Notes: generated by a model not told the origin, from the letters alone. A stretch of DNA of 16,350 bases from Thalassiosira profunda (GCA_036939355.1 JALLAP010001954.1:1-16350); one strand, 5' to 3'. Shown: positions 9,022 through 16,350, numbered from the stretch's first letter. Translations and numbers: made by a program.

Positions 9022-9080
9022 AGAGGACAAATGCAACTTGAAGGCCAATTGAAGAGTAACATACCATTCGATCATTCTAT

Positions 9081-10535
9081 TTATGCCCACTCTGCTTTGT
9101 CGTGGTAATACCGACTGAACCTGTTTGTTGCATAGTTGATGTAATCGAATTCTTCGCAACCCTCCTCAGCTGCTTGATTGATTGCCCACAGCCCCCAGTA
9201 AAGGTGGTTCACCAGGATGAATTGTTGCACCTCGTTCATCAAGTCGGTGGCCTCGGCGTACAATTCCTCGTCTTCATCAACATCAGACTCGGTAAGATCC
9301 GACTTCATTCTCTCGAGCATTTTCGCAGTTCTGACATATTCCACGCAAAAGCCCTTTTGTCTCTTTGCATCGGGAAACCGGGAGTAGTCCGTGACGCCAT
9401 TCTCCTCCACGCTGGTACCACCGGCGTGCTCGTTGAAATGATTGGCAATGTCGAAAGCCGCATAGTTTGTGCCTCCGTACTCAAAGTCGATCAGCTGGAT
9501 TCTGTTCGTTTCCGGGTGCCGCATAATGTTGGCCGCAAGGAGGTCGTTGTGGCAAAAGACGATGCCGCTTTGTTTGCCCCGGGCCTTTCCGCAGACGCTG
9601 GCAGTGCTATCGCCACTGTCCTCGGCCGAGCTCGATGTAAATGACTCGATAAAGTTTTGCACCTCTGCTTCAATCTTGTCCAATTCCAACTTCCTCACTC
9701 GTTCGGTATCATGCGGGGTCTTGAACTGCGCATACCCCTTGGCCTGCTCCATCCAACTGCTCAATTGATCCCAGAGCCCAACGGTGATCACATCCAGTTC
9801 GGTGCCAAAGTGATGATCCTTCAGCTCCCCCTCGGGCACCTCGAACAGACAGTGCAGCCGCGCCATCTCCTTGGCGATTTCCAAGCTCGTGCCGTCGTGC
9901 GTCAAATCGGTGCATTTAAGGGGCACGTACCCGTCCAGCCATCCCTCGATGCGCCCGTTGCCGAATCGCCCGAGGTATCGGTAGGCAATGTCGGCGTTGC
10001 ACAGCGCCGCGTAGGTGGACGTCTCGACGTCGCGGTTGATCATCCCCTCGGCGCCGAAAATGCGCACGAGGACCGAGTCGAAGTCGACCAGAGAACTCAG
10101 ATCGCCGGGTGCACCACCGTTGGCGCCTCCGTTGAGGGCCGCCGCTGTCGAGGAGATGGCTGGCTTTAGCTTCTCAAATCCCGACACCCGAAAAAGAGCG
10201 TTTGTGATACCCCCGGTAACTTTTGCGCACGACAATTCCGGCACCGCCCCGTGCACCGAATCCCAATCGATGGATGTGGCAATCGTTTGCAACTCTGCCT
10301 GCTCTGAGGCGAGTGCTCCCCCCTTGTCCACATCTTGTGCATTCTTCTTGACGGCGATGAGCACCGAGAATATCACCGACACCAGCGCCGCGCTGCAGAC
10401 GGACGCAACGTCGGAGGCGTCCACGGCCAGATTGGGAAGGTAGGGCCGGCCGTCCACGAGCGTGGCGAAATATCGGTCGCCCTGCGCCTGCCCGGCAATT
10501 TCTCGGGACTTCACGTAATCCGATGGCTTCGTCAT
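9081..10535 (-). CDS. ETNK: Choline/ethanolamine kinase, probably ethanolamine kinase
   Basis: Phosphorylates ethanolamine (or choline), the first step of the CDP-ethanolamine branch of the Kennedy pathway, in the cytosol. Single exon, 484 residues. Motifs: VTGGITNALFRVS (about 107-118, nucleotide-binding region; ITN is the ethanolamine-kinase form, where choline kinases usually have MSN), LVRIFG (about 156-161), the Brenner motif IVFCHNDLLAANIM (Asp331 the expected catalytic base), and IQLIDFEYGGTNYAAFDIANHF (Asp350 the expected Mg-binding residue). Insertions of low-complexity sequence lie near residues 122-150 and 298-322, and the N-terminus is about 85 residues ahead of the kinase core. 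It converges with the phosphodiesterase gene, 59 bp between stops; the pairing of two phospholipid enzymes may be chance. Choice between ethanolamine and choline rests on one loop. Confidence 0.92.
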   Translation of the reverse strand: MTKPSDYVKSREIAGQAQGDRYFATLVDGRPYLPNLAVDASDVASVCSAALVSVIFSVLIAVKKNAQDVDKGGALASEQAELQTIATSIDWDSVHGAVPELSCAKVTGGITNALFRVSGFEKLKPAISSTAAALNGGANGGAPGDLSSLVDFDSVLVRIFGAEGMINRDVETSTYAALCNADIAYRYLGRFGNGRIEGWLDGYVPLKCTDLTHDGTSLEIAKEMARLHCLFEVPEGELKDHHFGTELDVITVGLWDQLSSWMEQAKGYAQFKTPHDTERVRKLELDKIEAEVQNFIESFTSSSAEDSGDSTASVCGKARGKQSGIVFCHNDLLAANIMRHPETNRIQLIDFEYGGTNYAAFDIANHFNEHAGGTSVEENGVTDYSRFPDAKRQKGFCVEYVRTAKMLERMKSDLTESDVDEDEELYAEATDLMNEVQQFILVNHLYWGLWAINQAAEEGCEEFDYINYATNRFSRYYHDKAEWA

Positions 10536-10834
10536 TTTTGCAGCCGTCTGCCGCGGCGGTGCAAGATGAAAGGAGGCCTTGGGGGGTATAAAGGTGTTGT
10601 GTCAGCAACGGCTAGGGAGGCGGCAACGACAACCGCGGCCGCTACGCTGGGCAGGCAAGAGGGAGCGGGGTGCACCATCTCCTTGCTTGGGGTTCTTGCT
10701 CGCGCGCGGCCTCGCCACTAAATTCTACGTAGGAATAGTATCTTGGCCTCTCTGACTCGACCTCCGCCCCCTCTCTTCCTCCCCCCCGCGCCTCCTCCAT
10801 TCGTTGCTTCACCTTCTCCTCCTGCACCGTCGGC
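10536..10834. promoter_or_regulatory. 299-bp divergent upstream region, ethanolamine kinase/acetyltransferase
   Basis: Lies between two ATGs on opposite strands and has no supported gene. It contains a TATAAA string (10587-10592, plus orientation) about 245 bp from the acetyltransferase ATG, and an element at 10728-10745 that recurs in the SSB/thioredoxin divergent region. The last 80 bp before 10835 are strongly pyrimidine-rich. Confidence 0.5.
10728..10763. promoter_or_regulatory. Shared promoter module, copy 1
   Basis: acgtaggaatagtatctt at 10728-10745, then tcgacc at 10758-10763 followed by a C-rich run. The same arrangement occurs at 14423-14461. It lies 90-107 bp upstream of the acetyltransferase ATG and about 193-210 bp upstream of the kinase ATG. 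Which gene it serves is unknown. Confidence 0.45.
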
Positions 10835-11996
10835 ATGAGGCCGCTACCGCTGTTGGTGGCCGCGGCCGCCGCTTCGGCTCGGGCCGCTGCGAACAATATT
10901 CCGGGCCACCACTCATTGCCGAGAGATTGCGCGACGTTTGTCGCCTCTCCCAACTCACCTTCCTGGACGTGCAGTGCGCGTCGAAGAAGGGAGACGTCCA
11001 TCGTCGAAAGTCATACCCCGTGTAATCCGCTGCAGCCGACGTCGACGTTACATCCAGCTCCATCGTCGCGATTGGAGTCAGCAGCATCGTCGTTACAGGA
11101 GCAGATCATTAAAGGTGCAACGAGGAAATTGCTGGAGAGGGGTTCGTCGGACCCAGTTCCTCCCACACAGCAACCGGCGAAGCCTCGAGCAAGAGCAACC
11201 GCCACTCAACTCGATGAAAGCTTTTCGTACTATGTTCGTGAGGCGCAAAGATCGGGTGAGTGCTGCATTACTGTATCTGACCAAAACGGTTTGCTTGGTG
11301 CATCTCATGCATACGATACTCCCGTTGGCAACAGAAATCAACGAGATAGCGGACGTGTTGATGGAATCCTTCCATTCAGACTCGCAGCCGGCATTCGATT
11401 CCTATGTTAGACGATACAAATACAACCATTTGCAAATGTGCTTCGACGCCATCGACGAAAGTGATAGAGGACTCTTCGTTGCATGCGCTGTGCCGGATTC
11501 CTCTGCGTCTGACGAGGGCGAACAAATCGTCGGGTTTTGCAGCGTGGACGGCCGGGCTCCGGATCCTTCGTGCAAACTTGAATTCCTCACTCCTTCGACG
11601 TTGGCGGGCACGTCGCCGCGGCCGTATCTGAGTGATTTGGGTGTATCGCCGTCGCATCGGCGACAGGGCATCGGCGAAAAACTCGTGCGAGCATGCGAAG
11701 AATGGACGCATAGAAGGGGACACAAAACGCTCTACTTGAAAGTGGAGAAGAAGAACGCGGGAGGGTACGGCTTGTACTCGGCTTTGGGGTATAAGAAAAC
11801 GAAACTGCCCTGGAGCAGCGATATTGCTGAGGCTGCGCGGAATAGCGCCGTGTTGATGGAGAAAAGTGTTCCTACGGCCCACAATGGAGAGAAGAGGAAG
11901 AGAACGTGGATAAAAAATCAACTGTGGCACCTGATAAAGAAGAGCGTCGATCGATACGCTGCACGGAGGGCGATCGGAGAACCGCCTCCATTGTGA
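10835..11996 (+). CDS. GNAT-family N-acetyltransferase with N-terminal leader
   Basis: Transfers acetyl from acetyl-CoA to an unidentified amine. Exons 10835-11255 and 11335-11996 give 360 residues. The GNAT fold is in the second exon: EINEIADVLMESFH (start of the domain, about 141), PYLSDLGVSPSHRRQGIGEKLV (about 237-257), whose RRQGIG is the acetyl-CoA pyrophosphate loop (motif A), and NAGGYGLYSALGY (about 281-293, motif B). Exon 1 encodes an Ala-rich hydrophobic start (MRPLPLLVAAAAASARA) and about 120 poorly conserved, Arg/Ser/Pro-rich residues, so the protein is probably targeted, either secretory or plastid; I see no clear A-F cleavage junction, so plastid import is only a possibility. 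The domain reminds me of plant plastid GNATs. A basic C-terminal tail follows the domain. Substrate cannot be told. Confidence 0.85.
11256..11334 (+). other. Intron in the acetyltransferase gene
   Basis: 79-bp intron with donor GTGAGT and acceptor GGCAACAG. One base of a Glu codon lies in exon 1. The junction joins YYVREAQRS to EINEIADVLM, moving from frame 2 into the frame that carries the GNAT domain. Confidence 0.85.
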
Positions 11997-12546
11997 ACAT
12001 CCGCGGAAGTTGTGGTAGAATGGGCAAGGAAAGTGATTTAATGCACAGTGCTTTCAACAACCCAAAGATGCGTCAAACAATTCATTGCAACTAGATAAGT
12101 ATAGTACAATATCGTACTTTCTGCCCTGGCACTCTCTTGCCAGCCACGTCCATCTTCCGCCTGCAAGCTCGGTGGGGGGGCGTTTGGTAAGACAGACAGC
12201 TGTCCCGAGGTCTCACTTCAAGTTAGCTTCAACCCACGCAAATGGTACGACACGTGTCCGAAGTGAAATGTCTCTCGAAAGCTGCATGCAGTGTGGGTGA
12301 TGGCTCACGCACCTGCTCTCTCTCTTTGCGTTGCAGCAAGGAATCTCTCGGGATCGACGGGCTTCGATCGTGTGAGCATCGCGTTGTTGGTGATAAGGCC
12401 TGTCGGGCCTTCTCGAACAGGTTCGAACACAGCATGCACTCCATCCCGTTTTCTGGTGACAGAACCCAAAGCGAACGCAGGCTCAACCGCCGGCGGCGAC
12501 TACTGCGCCATCGCTGCAATAGAAGCACGAGCTCACAAGAGCAACG
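11997..12546. promoter_or_regulatory. 550-bp intergenic region upstream of the ankyrin gene
   Basis: No supported coding sequence. An AT-rich patch at 12091-12120 has two GTAC sites 10 bp apart (12104 and 12114). A strong donor-like GTAAGA at 12187 and a polypyrimidine tract ending in TTGCAG at 12336 would delimit a 150-bp intron in a 5' UTR. The ankyrin frame has stops between there and its ATG, the last at 12520-12522, so no upstream coding exon in that frame is possible. Confidence 0.45.
12187..12336 (+). other. Candidate 5' UTR intron of the ankyrin gene
   Basis: Donor GTAAGA and acceptor preceded by gctctctctctttgcgttgcag, a good diatom-like splice pair. No coding frame is affected, so the only support is the splice-site quality. 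Confidence 0.35.
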
Positions 12547-13395
12547 ATGGTGATGAACCCGAGCATTCTGAAGAGCTCCATCAGGACGGGCGGCATCGTC
12601 GGCGCCAGGTCGGCGAAGGCGTGCCCCCCGCCGGGCAAGCAACCGCGGCCCGCGAAGACGCTGACGCGGCTCGTCGCCAAGCGGAGCTGGTTCGAGGTGG
12701 AGAGGGTGCTCTCGTCCACCTCCTCCGTCGAACGGATCGAGATCGATGATCAGGGCATCATCAACGAGGAGAGCATCCTCCATTTCGCGCTGAGATACAA
12801 CGCGCCCCTCGAAATCGTCCGGCTTCTGGCCAAGAAGTATCCCCTCTGCCTCACGAGGCCCGATTCGACGGGCAAGTTCGCCTGCCACGTTGCCGGAAAG
12901 TACGGCGCCACGCCTATCGTGATGGAATACCTAATCTCGCGGAACAAGGCCGCCGCCGGAGTCCAAGATCCGCAGGGCAAGGCTCCGATCCACTACGTCG
13001 CCGAGTTCTACCAAGGCAGCCACAGCTCCTGCGATGTGAGCGATGCCATGCTCCAAGTCGTCCGCCTGCTGCGGGAGGCGGCTCCCCTCTCATTCAACCT
13101 CGAAGACAACGATGGGTGCAACGCGATTGAGTATGCCATCGAGAATGATGCCGACATCCGAGTGGTCAAGACGATGCAGCGCACGGCGAGGGATGACTGG
13201 AGGGCGCTCAAGGCCAACGGGCAGGGCAAGAAGCACGAAGACCTCGCCAAAGACATCGAGCAGAAGGCCAACGAGGCGCGGCTGAATCTCACACTGGGCG
13301 ATGTCGTTTCGAGCTTCAAGCCCAGCGCCACCCACGACGCGCTGGGCAGAAGACGGCACGCCATGAAGAGGAGTTTTGCAGCAAAGACTGCCTGA
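12547..13395 (+). CDS. Ankyrin-repeat protein, 282 residues
   Basis: Function unknown. The start is the first ATG after an in-frame TAG at 12520-12522; ATG at 12553 is a close alternative. After a basic N-terminal tail (about 1-40) come ankyrin-type helical repeats: ESILHFALRYNAPLEIVRLL (about 73-92), GKFACHVAGKYGATPIVMEYL (about 109-129), GKAPIHYVAEFY followed by AMLQVVRLLREAAP (about 143-182), and GCNAIEYAIENDADIRVVKTM (about 191-211). The remaining C-terminus is charged and probably helical (KKHEDLAKDIEQKANEARL). No catalytic domain, signal peptide or membrane segment is seen. I associate this arrangement, with an IRVVKTMQR-like end, with an expanded family in diatoms, from recall only. 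A protein-protein interaction role is the only general inference. Single exon in the coding part; converges on SSB. Confidence 0.85.
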   Translation: MVMNPSILKSSIRTGGIVGARSAKACPPPGKQPRPAKTLTRLVAKRSWFEVERVLSSTSSVERIEIDDQGIINEESILHFALRYNAPLEIVRLLAKKYPLCLTRPDSTGKFACHVAGKYGATPIVMEYLISRNKAAAGVQDPQGKAPIHYVAEFYQGSHSSCDVSDAMLQVVRLLREAAPLSFNLEDNDGCNAIEYAIENDADIRVVKTMQRTARDDWRALKANGQGKKHEDLAKDIEQKANEARLNLTLGDVVSSFKPSATHDALGRRRHAMKRSFAAKTA

Positions 13396-13487
13396 TTGTA
13401 CAGATGTATTGGTATTGTATGTAGGAAGAACGCCCGATGATTGACTAAAGGCTAAAGAAGATTTTGTTTCACCTTGCTGCTCTCGCA

Positions 13488-14312
13488 TCATGAGAAGAAT
13501 CCTCCAGTGCCGGCCGGAGATGGCCCTCCGTCATCATCGCCGCCGTCGTCGTCATATTTCTTGCCCCCGCTGCCCCCAGTGTACCCACCCTCTTTGTTGC
13601 TCTTCCTCAACTCCGCCTCGGCCCGACTCTCCAAAATGTCAATGTGCCTCACCACAATCTTCCCCTTCCTTCGTTGTTCTCCCGACATCTTGTCCACCCA
13701 TCCGTCCATTACGAGACTCCCCGTTACCCCCAACCGCGCCCCCTTCTCCACGTAGTTGGTGACATATTCGGCATCTCTCCCCCATAACTCGAGAGGGAAC
13801 CAATCCGTCTCTTCGTCCCCCGATCGGATGTCCCGAACTTTTCTTTCCAGCGGATGGTACTTCCTCTTCACCGCCAGGGATAGATTCAGCACCACTTTGC
13901 CGTCGTCGAAGTATCGCGGCTCGGGTTCATTTCCCACGCGGCCCACAAGGGTGACTGTGTTGAGTTTGGGGAGGTGCTCGTCGAAGGGGGTGGCCATCAT
14001 TTCGAGCTCCTCCAACGACAATGGGGGCGCGTCGTCCTTCTCCTTGGCCGGCGGCTTGTCCACCTCCTCGAAGAAATTCCCTCCACCTTTGTCATCATTA
14101 TCGTCGCTGAAGAAGTCACCATTGTCGTCGTCATCTGCCGCCAATTGCAATGACTGAGGTCGTTCCACACGGGGCCGCAGCGGCTGGCTTTCAGAAAGTT
14201 GCAAACAAAGTGCACGTGATGTGCGCGTCATGTGGGAGGCCTGAAACGCAAGAATCGCCGGCGCTACTGCCAATAGCAGCAGCAGCACGGCAATACTGCG
14301 TGAATAAGCCAT
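13488..14312 (-). CDS. SSB: Single-stranded DNA-binding protein, probably plastid-targeted
   Basis: A bacterial-type SSB that coats single-stranded DNA in organelle replication and repair. 274 residues from the ATG at 14312; the longer frame to 14552 runs into promoter-like DNA. Residues 1-22 (MAYSRSIAVLLLLLAVAPAILA) form a signal peptide and F23 begins the next segment (FQASHMTRTSR), giving the A-F junction and Arg/Ser/Thr-rich transit peptide typical of plastid import in algae with red-derived secondary plastids. An acidic linker (about 60-95) follows. The OB fold is at about 116-229: KLNTVTLVGRVGNEPEPR, VLNLSLAVKRKY, DWFPLELWGRDAEYV, GARLGVTGSLVMDGW and KIVVRHIDILES. The tail is Gly/Asp-rich and ends GTGGFFS, an altered version of the acidic, Phe-ended tip that bacterial SSBs use to bind partner proteins. 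Confidence 0.9.
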   Translation of the reverse strand: MAYSRSIAVLLLLLAVAPAILAFQASHMTRTSRALCLQLSESQPLRPRVERPQSLQLAADDDDNGDFFSDDNDDKGGGNFFEEVDKPPAKEKDDAPPLSLEELEMMATPFDEHLPKLNTVTLVGRVGNEPEPRYFDDGKVVLNLSLAVKRKYHPLERKVRDIRSGDEETDWFPLELWGRDAEYVTNYVEKGARLGVTGSLVMDGWVDKMSGEQRRKGKIVVRHIDILESRAEAELRKSNKEGGYTGGSGGKKYDDDGGDDDGGPSPAGTGGFFS

Positions 14313-14613
14313 CTCCTTCCACAGAGTGGGTGGCACAGGGGGTGGGATGAGGACCGGAGTGGTGGTTGTTGCGGCGGCGGAAAAAATAAATCCGCTCCCC
14401 GCCCGCGGAGAGCGGAGAAGCCACGTAGGAATAATACTTTCGACGGCGCAACTTTTCGACCCCTCCCCGCCCCGCCGCCCCAGGAGAAGCCCTCTCCCCC
14501 CTCGCACATTCGGCGCCCTCTGCGACGCGGCCCATATCACGCTCGCCGGCAACGCGACCAGCTATAGATTGAGTTCTGGATAGCTGTTTCATCTTACTTT
14601 GCGTTGGAGCAAC
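14313..14613. promoter_or_regulatory. 301-bp divergent upstream region, SSB/thioredoxin-like gene
   Basis: No supported gene. Holds copy 2 of the module shared with the kinase/acetyltransferase spacer, a small inverted repeat (ccgctc/gagcgg, about 14392-14416), and C-rich stretches. An AT-richer 60 bp precedes the thioredoxin-like ATG. Confidence 0.5.
14423..14461. promoter_or_regulatory. Shared promoter module, copy 2
   Basis: acgtaggaataatacttt at 14423-14440 matches copy 1 at 15 of 18 positions, with the first 11 identical; tcgacc at 14456-14461 again precedes a C-rich run, offset 33 bases from the element start against 30 in copy 1. It lies about 111-128 bp upstream of the SSB ATG and about 174-190 bp upstream of the thioredoxin-like ATG. 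Confidence 0.45.
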
Positions 14614-15360
14614 ATGGGCAAACGTGGCCTTACCGCCAGGATACCCCTCAGCGTATTGGCTTTGATGGCTGCATCGGCGGCGGCTGCTGACGGGGGAGAT
14701 GCATCCACTGCCCCCGTCATTCGCCTGACGACAAAGAATTTTGAGTCCACTGTCTTTCATTCAGGCAAAAATGGAATGGTGATGTTTTATCAGAGGTGAG
14801 TGGTTGCAAGACCAGCCAGCTGAATCTACTAAAGCTTGCTGAGGTTGCAACTTTCATCCAATGCGACGCAAAGTTGGTGCGGCCGTTGCAAACGATTCAA
14901 GCCTACGTGGGATGAACTGGCGCGTAAAGTGCATCCATCTGTATACATTGCCAACGTAGACTGCGGGGCAAGTGCAGAAAACGAGATATGTGAAGCTTCT
15001 GGGATAACCACATATCCAACTCTTCATTATTCTCTCAATGGGACGGAGCATGACTACACCGGCCCAATGTCTTTGGAAGCGCTGCATGAGTTTATAGATT
15101 CGACGCTGGTGGCACCGTGCAATCCAATCCTTGACGCGACAACGTGCACAGAAAGAGCTAAAAAGTATGCAGGCAAATGGATGGACAAGGATGCAACGGC
15201 AATCAGATCTGAGATCGAAAGGCTCGGGCGGATGATGGAGGACGCAGGGGCATCTACAGCTGCCGAACTGAGGCGATGGATGAGAGAACGGAGAGACATT
15301 CTGCAAATACTACACGAAGACAAAAGGGCAAAGGAGGAAACTGAACAATCTGAGTTATGA
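14614..15360 (+). CDS. PDI-like protein: secretory thioredoxin domain plus ERp29-like helical domain
   Basis: Likely an ER thiol oxidoreductase that forms or rearranges disulfides. Exons 14614-14795 and 14874-15360 give 222 residues. A signal peptide is predicted (LTARIPLSVLALMAASAAAA, cleavage near residue 25). The thioredoxin domain contains [24 protein letters not shown] with redox Cys63 and Cys66, VYIANVDCGAS, and the cis-Pro loop GITTYPTLHY. One sequon (LNGT) is present. From about residue 150 a charged helical region (CTERAKKYAGKWMDKDAT...IERLGRMM...LRRWMRERRDIL) resembles the D domain of ERp29 and some plant and algal PDIs. The C-terminus is ...SEL, not a KDEL-type retention signal. 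WCGRC in place of WCGHC changes the middle pair and may alter redox potential. An in-frame ATG at 14599 upstream is not preferred because the signal peptide fits 14614. It converges with the lipase, 55 bp between stops. Confidence 0.87.
14796..14873 (+). other. Intron in the PDI-like gene
   Basis: 78-bp intron with donor GTGAGT and acceptor GCAAAG. It joins MVMFYQ to SWCGRCK, restoring the thioredoxin active-site strand. An AG at 14833-14834 is also in frame but would leave a 39-bp intron and insert 13 unmatched residues just before the active site. Confidence 0.85.
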
Positions 15361-15415
15361 TCCCAACGGGCCAGTGCAAACCTTGCTCGCCCCATGCAAC
15401 AAAATCTCAACTTCT

Positions 15416-16350
15416 TCATTCGAGCTTCACGACGACCAGACCATCCTCTTCTTCTCCATCCACTTCTGTAATCTCCTCCCCAGCGGATCCTGCGAATCCA
15501 CAGATGCTGACCATGAGCTGATCGACCTCTGGCTCCTCCAGCAATTCGTGGTACAACCCCGGCAGTTGGAGAAATCGCTTCCTCGCCACGTCCGTGCCAA
15601 TGTTATGGAAAAAGTCCCGCGACGCTTTGATGGACGTGCACCTATCTTCGGTCCCGTGTAGCATCAATACCGGGCACGTGATCTCCCCCCGCCGGTCCTT
15701 CACGGTGTCAAACGCTTTTGATGTCTGAATGGCCGTCCGCGCCACGAGCTTCGAATGCATAACGAGCGGGTCCTCGATGTATGCTTTTACCGCCTCCTTG
15801 TTCCGGCTCATGTCCTCGGGCCGTACCACGTCCACAATGTTCGCGGTGGGCATGAACCGATCGATCGCCGGGGCCGCGAATTTTTGCATCTTCAACATTA
15901 AATTCATGTCCACCCCCAGGGCGGGGCTGGTCAATATCAGCCCTGCCACGTGGTAGCTCCCCAACCGCAGCGCGGCCATGATGCAAATCAGGGCGCCCAT
16001 GCTCTGCCCCATCAGCATGAGCGGAGGGACTCTCTTGTCGTCGTCGGTGTACCTCGCTTGGCACAGCTTGATATAGTCCAGCAAATCAGTGACGTAATGC
16101 TCGAACTTCTCGCAGTAGCCCCGCGGCGCGCCCTCGCTCCGTCCGTGGCCGTGGTGGTCATAAGCATAAACGTCAACACCCGCCTCTGAGAGGGACTCAT
16201 AGAGTCCGACGTAGCCCTGCCGGCAGCAATGTTCGGCGACGCCGTGCACCACGAACAGCATGGCCCGGGGAGGGGCATTCTTGTGCTTCTGGGGAAGGTT
16301 GAGGGCGAAGAGCTTTTGGGAGCGGCCGTTCTCGAAGGTGCTCGTGGCGA
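15416..16350 (-). CDS. MGLL: Monoacylglycerol-lipase-like alpha/beta hydrolase (N-terminus beyond the window)
   Basis: Member of the serine hydrolase group that contains monoglyceride lipase and lysophospholipases, probably releasing a fatty acid from monoacylglycerol. The frame is open to the window edge, so the start is unseen; the ATG at 16261 is internal, as ATSTFENGRSQKLFALNLP precedes it in the same frame. Visible motifs: MLFVVHGVAEHCCRQGY (HG oxyanion region), YDHHGHGRSEG, LMLMGQSMGALICIMAAL with nucleophile Ser in GQSMG, CPVLMLHGTEDRCTS with the acid Asp, and LPGLYHELLEEPE with the catalytic His. The triad is therefore complete. The C-terminus is an acidic tail (EVDGEEEDGLVVVKLE). Substrate specificity within the family is not determinable from these motifs. 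Confidence 0.88.
   Translation of the reverse strand, partial: ATSTFENGRSQKLFALNLPQKHKNAPPRAMLFVVHGVAEHCCRQGYVGLYESLSEAGVDVYAYDHHGHGRSEGAPRGYCEKFEHYVTDLLDYIKLCQARYTDDDKRVPPLMLMGQSMGALICIMAALRLGSYHVAGLILTSPALGVDMNLMLKMQKFAAPAIDRFMPTANIVDVVRPEDMSRNKEAVKAYIEDPLVMHSKLVARTAIQTSKAFDTVKDRRGEITCPVLMLHGTEDRCTSIKASRDFFHNIGTDVARKRFLQLPGLYHELLEEPEVDQLMVSICGFAGSAGEEITEVDGEEEDGLVVVKLE

Noticed and set aside
9081..10535. Membrane anchor in ethanolamine kinase (hydrophobic segment near residues 46-62)
   Set aside because: It aligns by position with the amphipathic helix that precedes the kinase core in other family members and is short and flanked by soluble sequence.
10587..10592. TATAAA as a promoter TATA box
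   Set aside because: It points toward the acetyltransferase but is about 245 bp from its ATG, and no other gene here has a comparable box; kept only as a note in the region entry.
12423..12434. GGTTCGAACAC resembling a tRNA B box
   Set aside because: The flanks cannot form a T stem and no A box or acceptor stem is found at the right distance.
12291..12749. Plus-strand open frame overlapping the start of the ankyrin gene
   Set aside because: No recognisable domain, out of frame with the ankyrin protein, and begins inside the candidate UTR intron.
10728..14440. A conserved short peptide YYSYV encoded on the minus strand at both module copies
   Set aside because: Differences do fall at third positions, but the surrounding translations are unrelated low-complexity sequence and overlap promoters; a DNA element explains it better.
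7382..15416. A lipid-metabolism gene cluster (phosphodiesterase, ethanolamine kinase, lipase)
   Set aside because: The lipase is separated by four unrelated genes, and adjacency of the other two is convergent, not operon-like; chance is a sufficient explanation.

Overview
The window looks like nuclear DNA of a photosynthetic stramenopile, most likely a diatom and plausibly a centric one such as Thalassiosira. The evidence is indirect. Genes are eukaryotic families with short GT-AG introns (77-122 bp) and very short intergenic gaps. One gene (a single-stranded DNA-binding protein) carries a signal peptide ending in an A-F junction, the mark of plastid import through a secondary-plastid envelope. 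An ankyrin protein resembles a type I associate with diatoms. The species was not established.

Layout. Eleven protein genes lie almost strictly head-to-head and tail-to-tail: VPS35 C-terminus (+, cut by the window start), UTP25 (-), class II fumarase (+), glutathionyl-hydroquinone reductase (-), glycerophosphodiester phosphodiesterase (+), choline/ethanolamine kinase (-), GNAT acetyltransferase (+), ankyrin protein (+), plastid-type SSB (-), thioredoxin/PDI-like ER protein (+), and a monoacylglycerol-lipase-like hydrolase (-, cut by the window end). Convergent neighbours are separated by 33-136 bp or little more. Divergent ATGs are 130-490 bp apart. The only tandem pair, acetyltransferase to ankyrin, has the longest spacer (550 bp), with a candidate 5' UTR intron.

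Assembly problems matter here. Single 'n' characters at 2303 and 5176 are each flanked by two identical 72-base copies, so contig ends that should overlap were joined without merging. They break UTP25 and fumarase; dropping one copy plus the n (73 bases) makes both frames continuous. UTP25 has a second break at 1248-1262, where an 8-base unit is nearly duplicated in tandem.

Functionally these are mostly housekeeping genes: endosomal sorting, ribosome biogenesis, TCA cycle, redox/quinone metabolism, phospholipid turnover and synthesis, protein acetylation, plastid DNA maintenance, ER folding and lipid hydrolysis. Three act on glycerolipids (phosphodiesterase, ethanolamine kinase, lipase), but nothing shows they are co-regulated. 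I see no mobile element, CRISPR array, rRNA or tRNA, and no sign of a new multi-gene system. The most useful observations are the two scaffold artefacts, the UTP25 frame break, the fumarase transit-peptide exon, and a sequence module shared by two divergent promoters.
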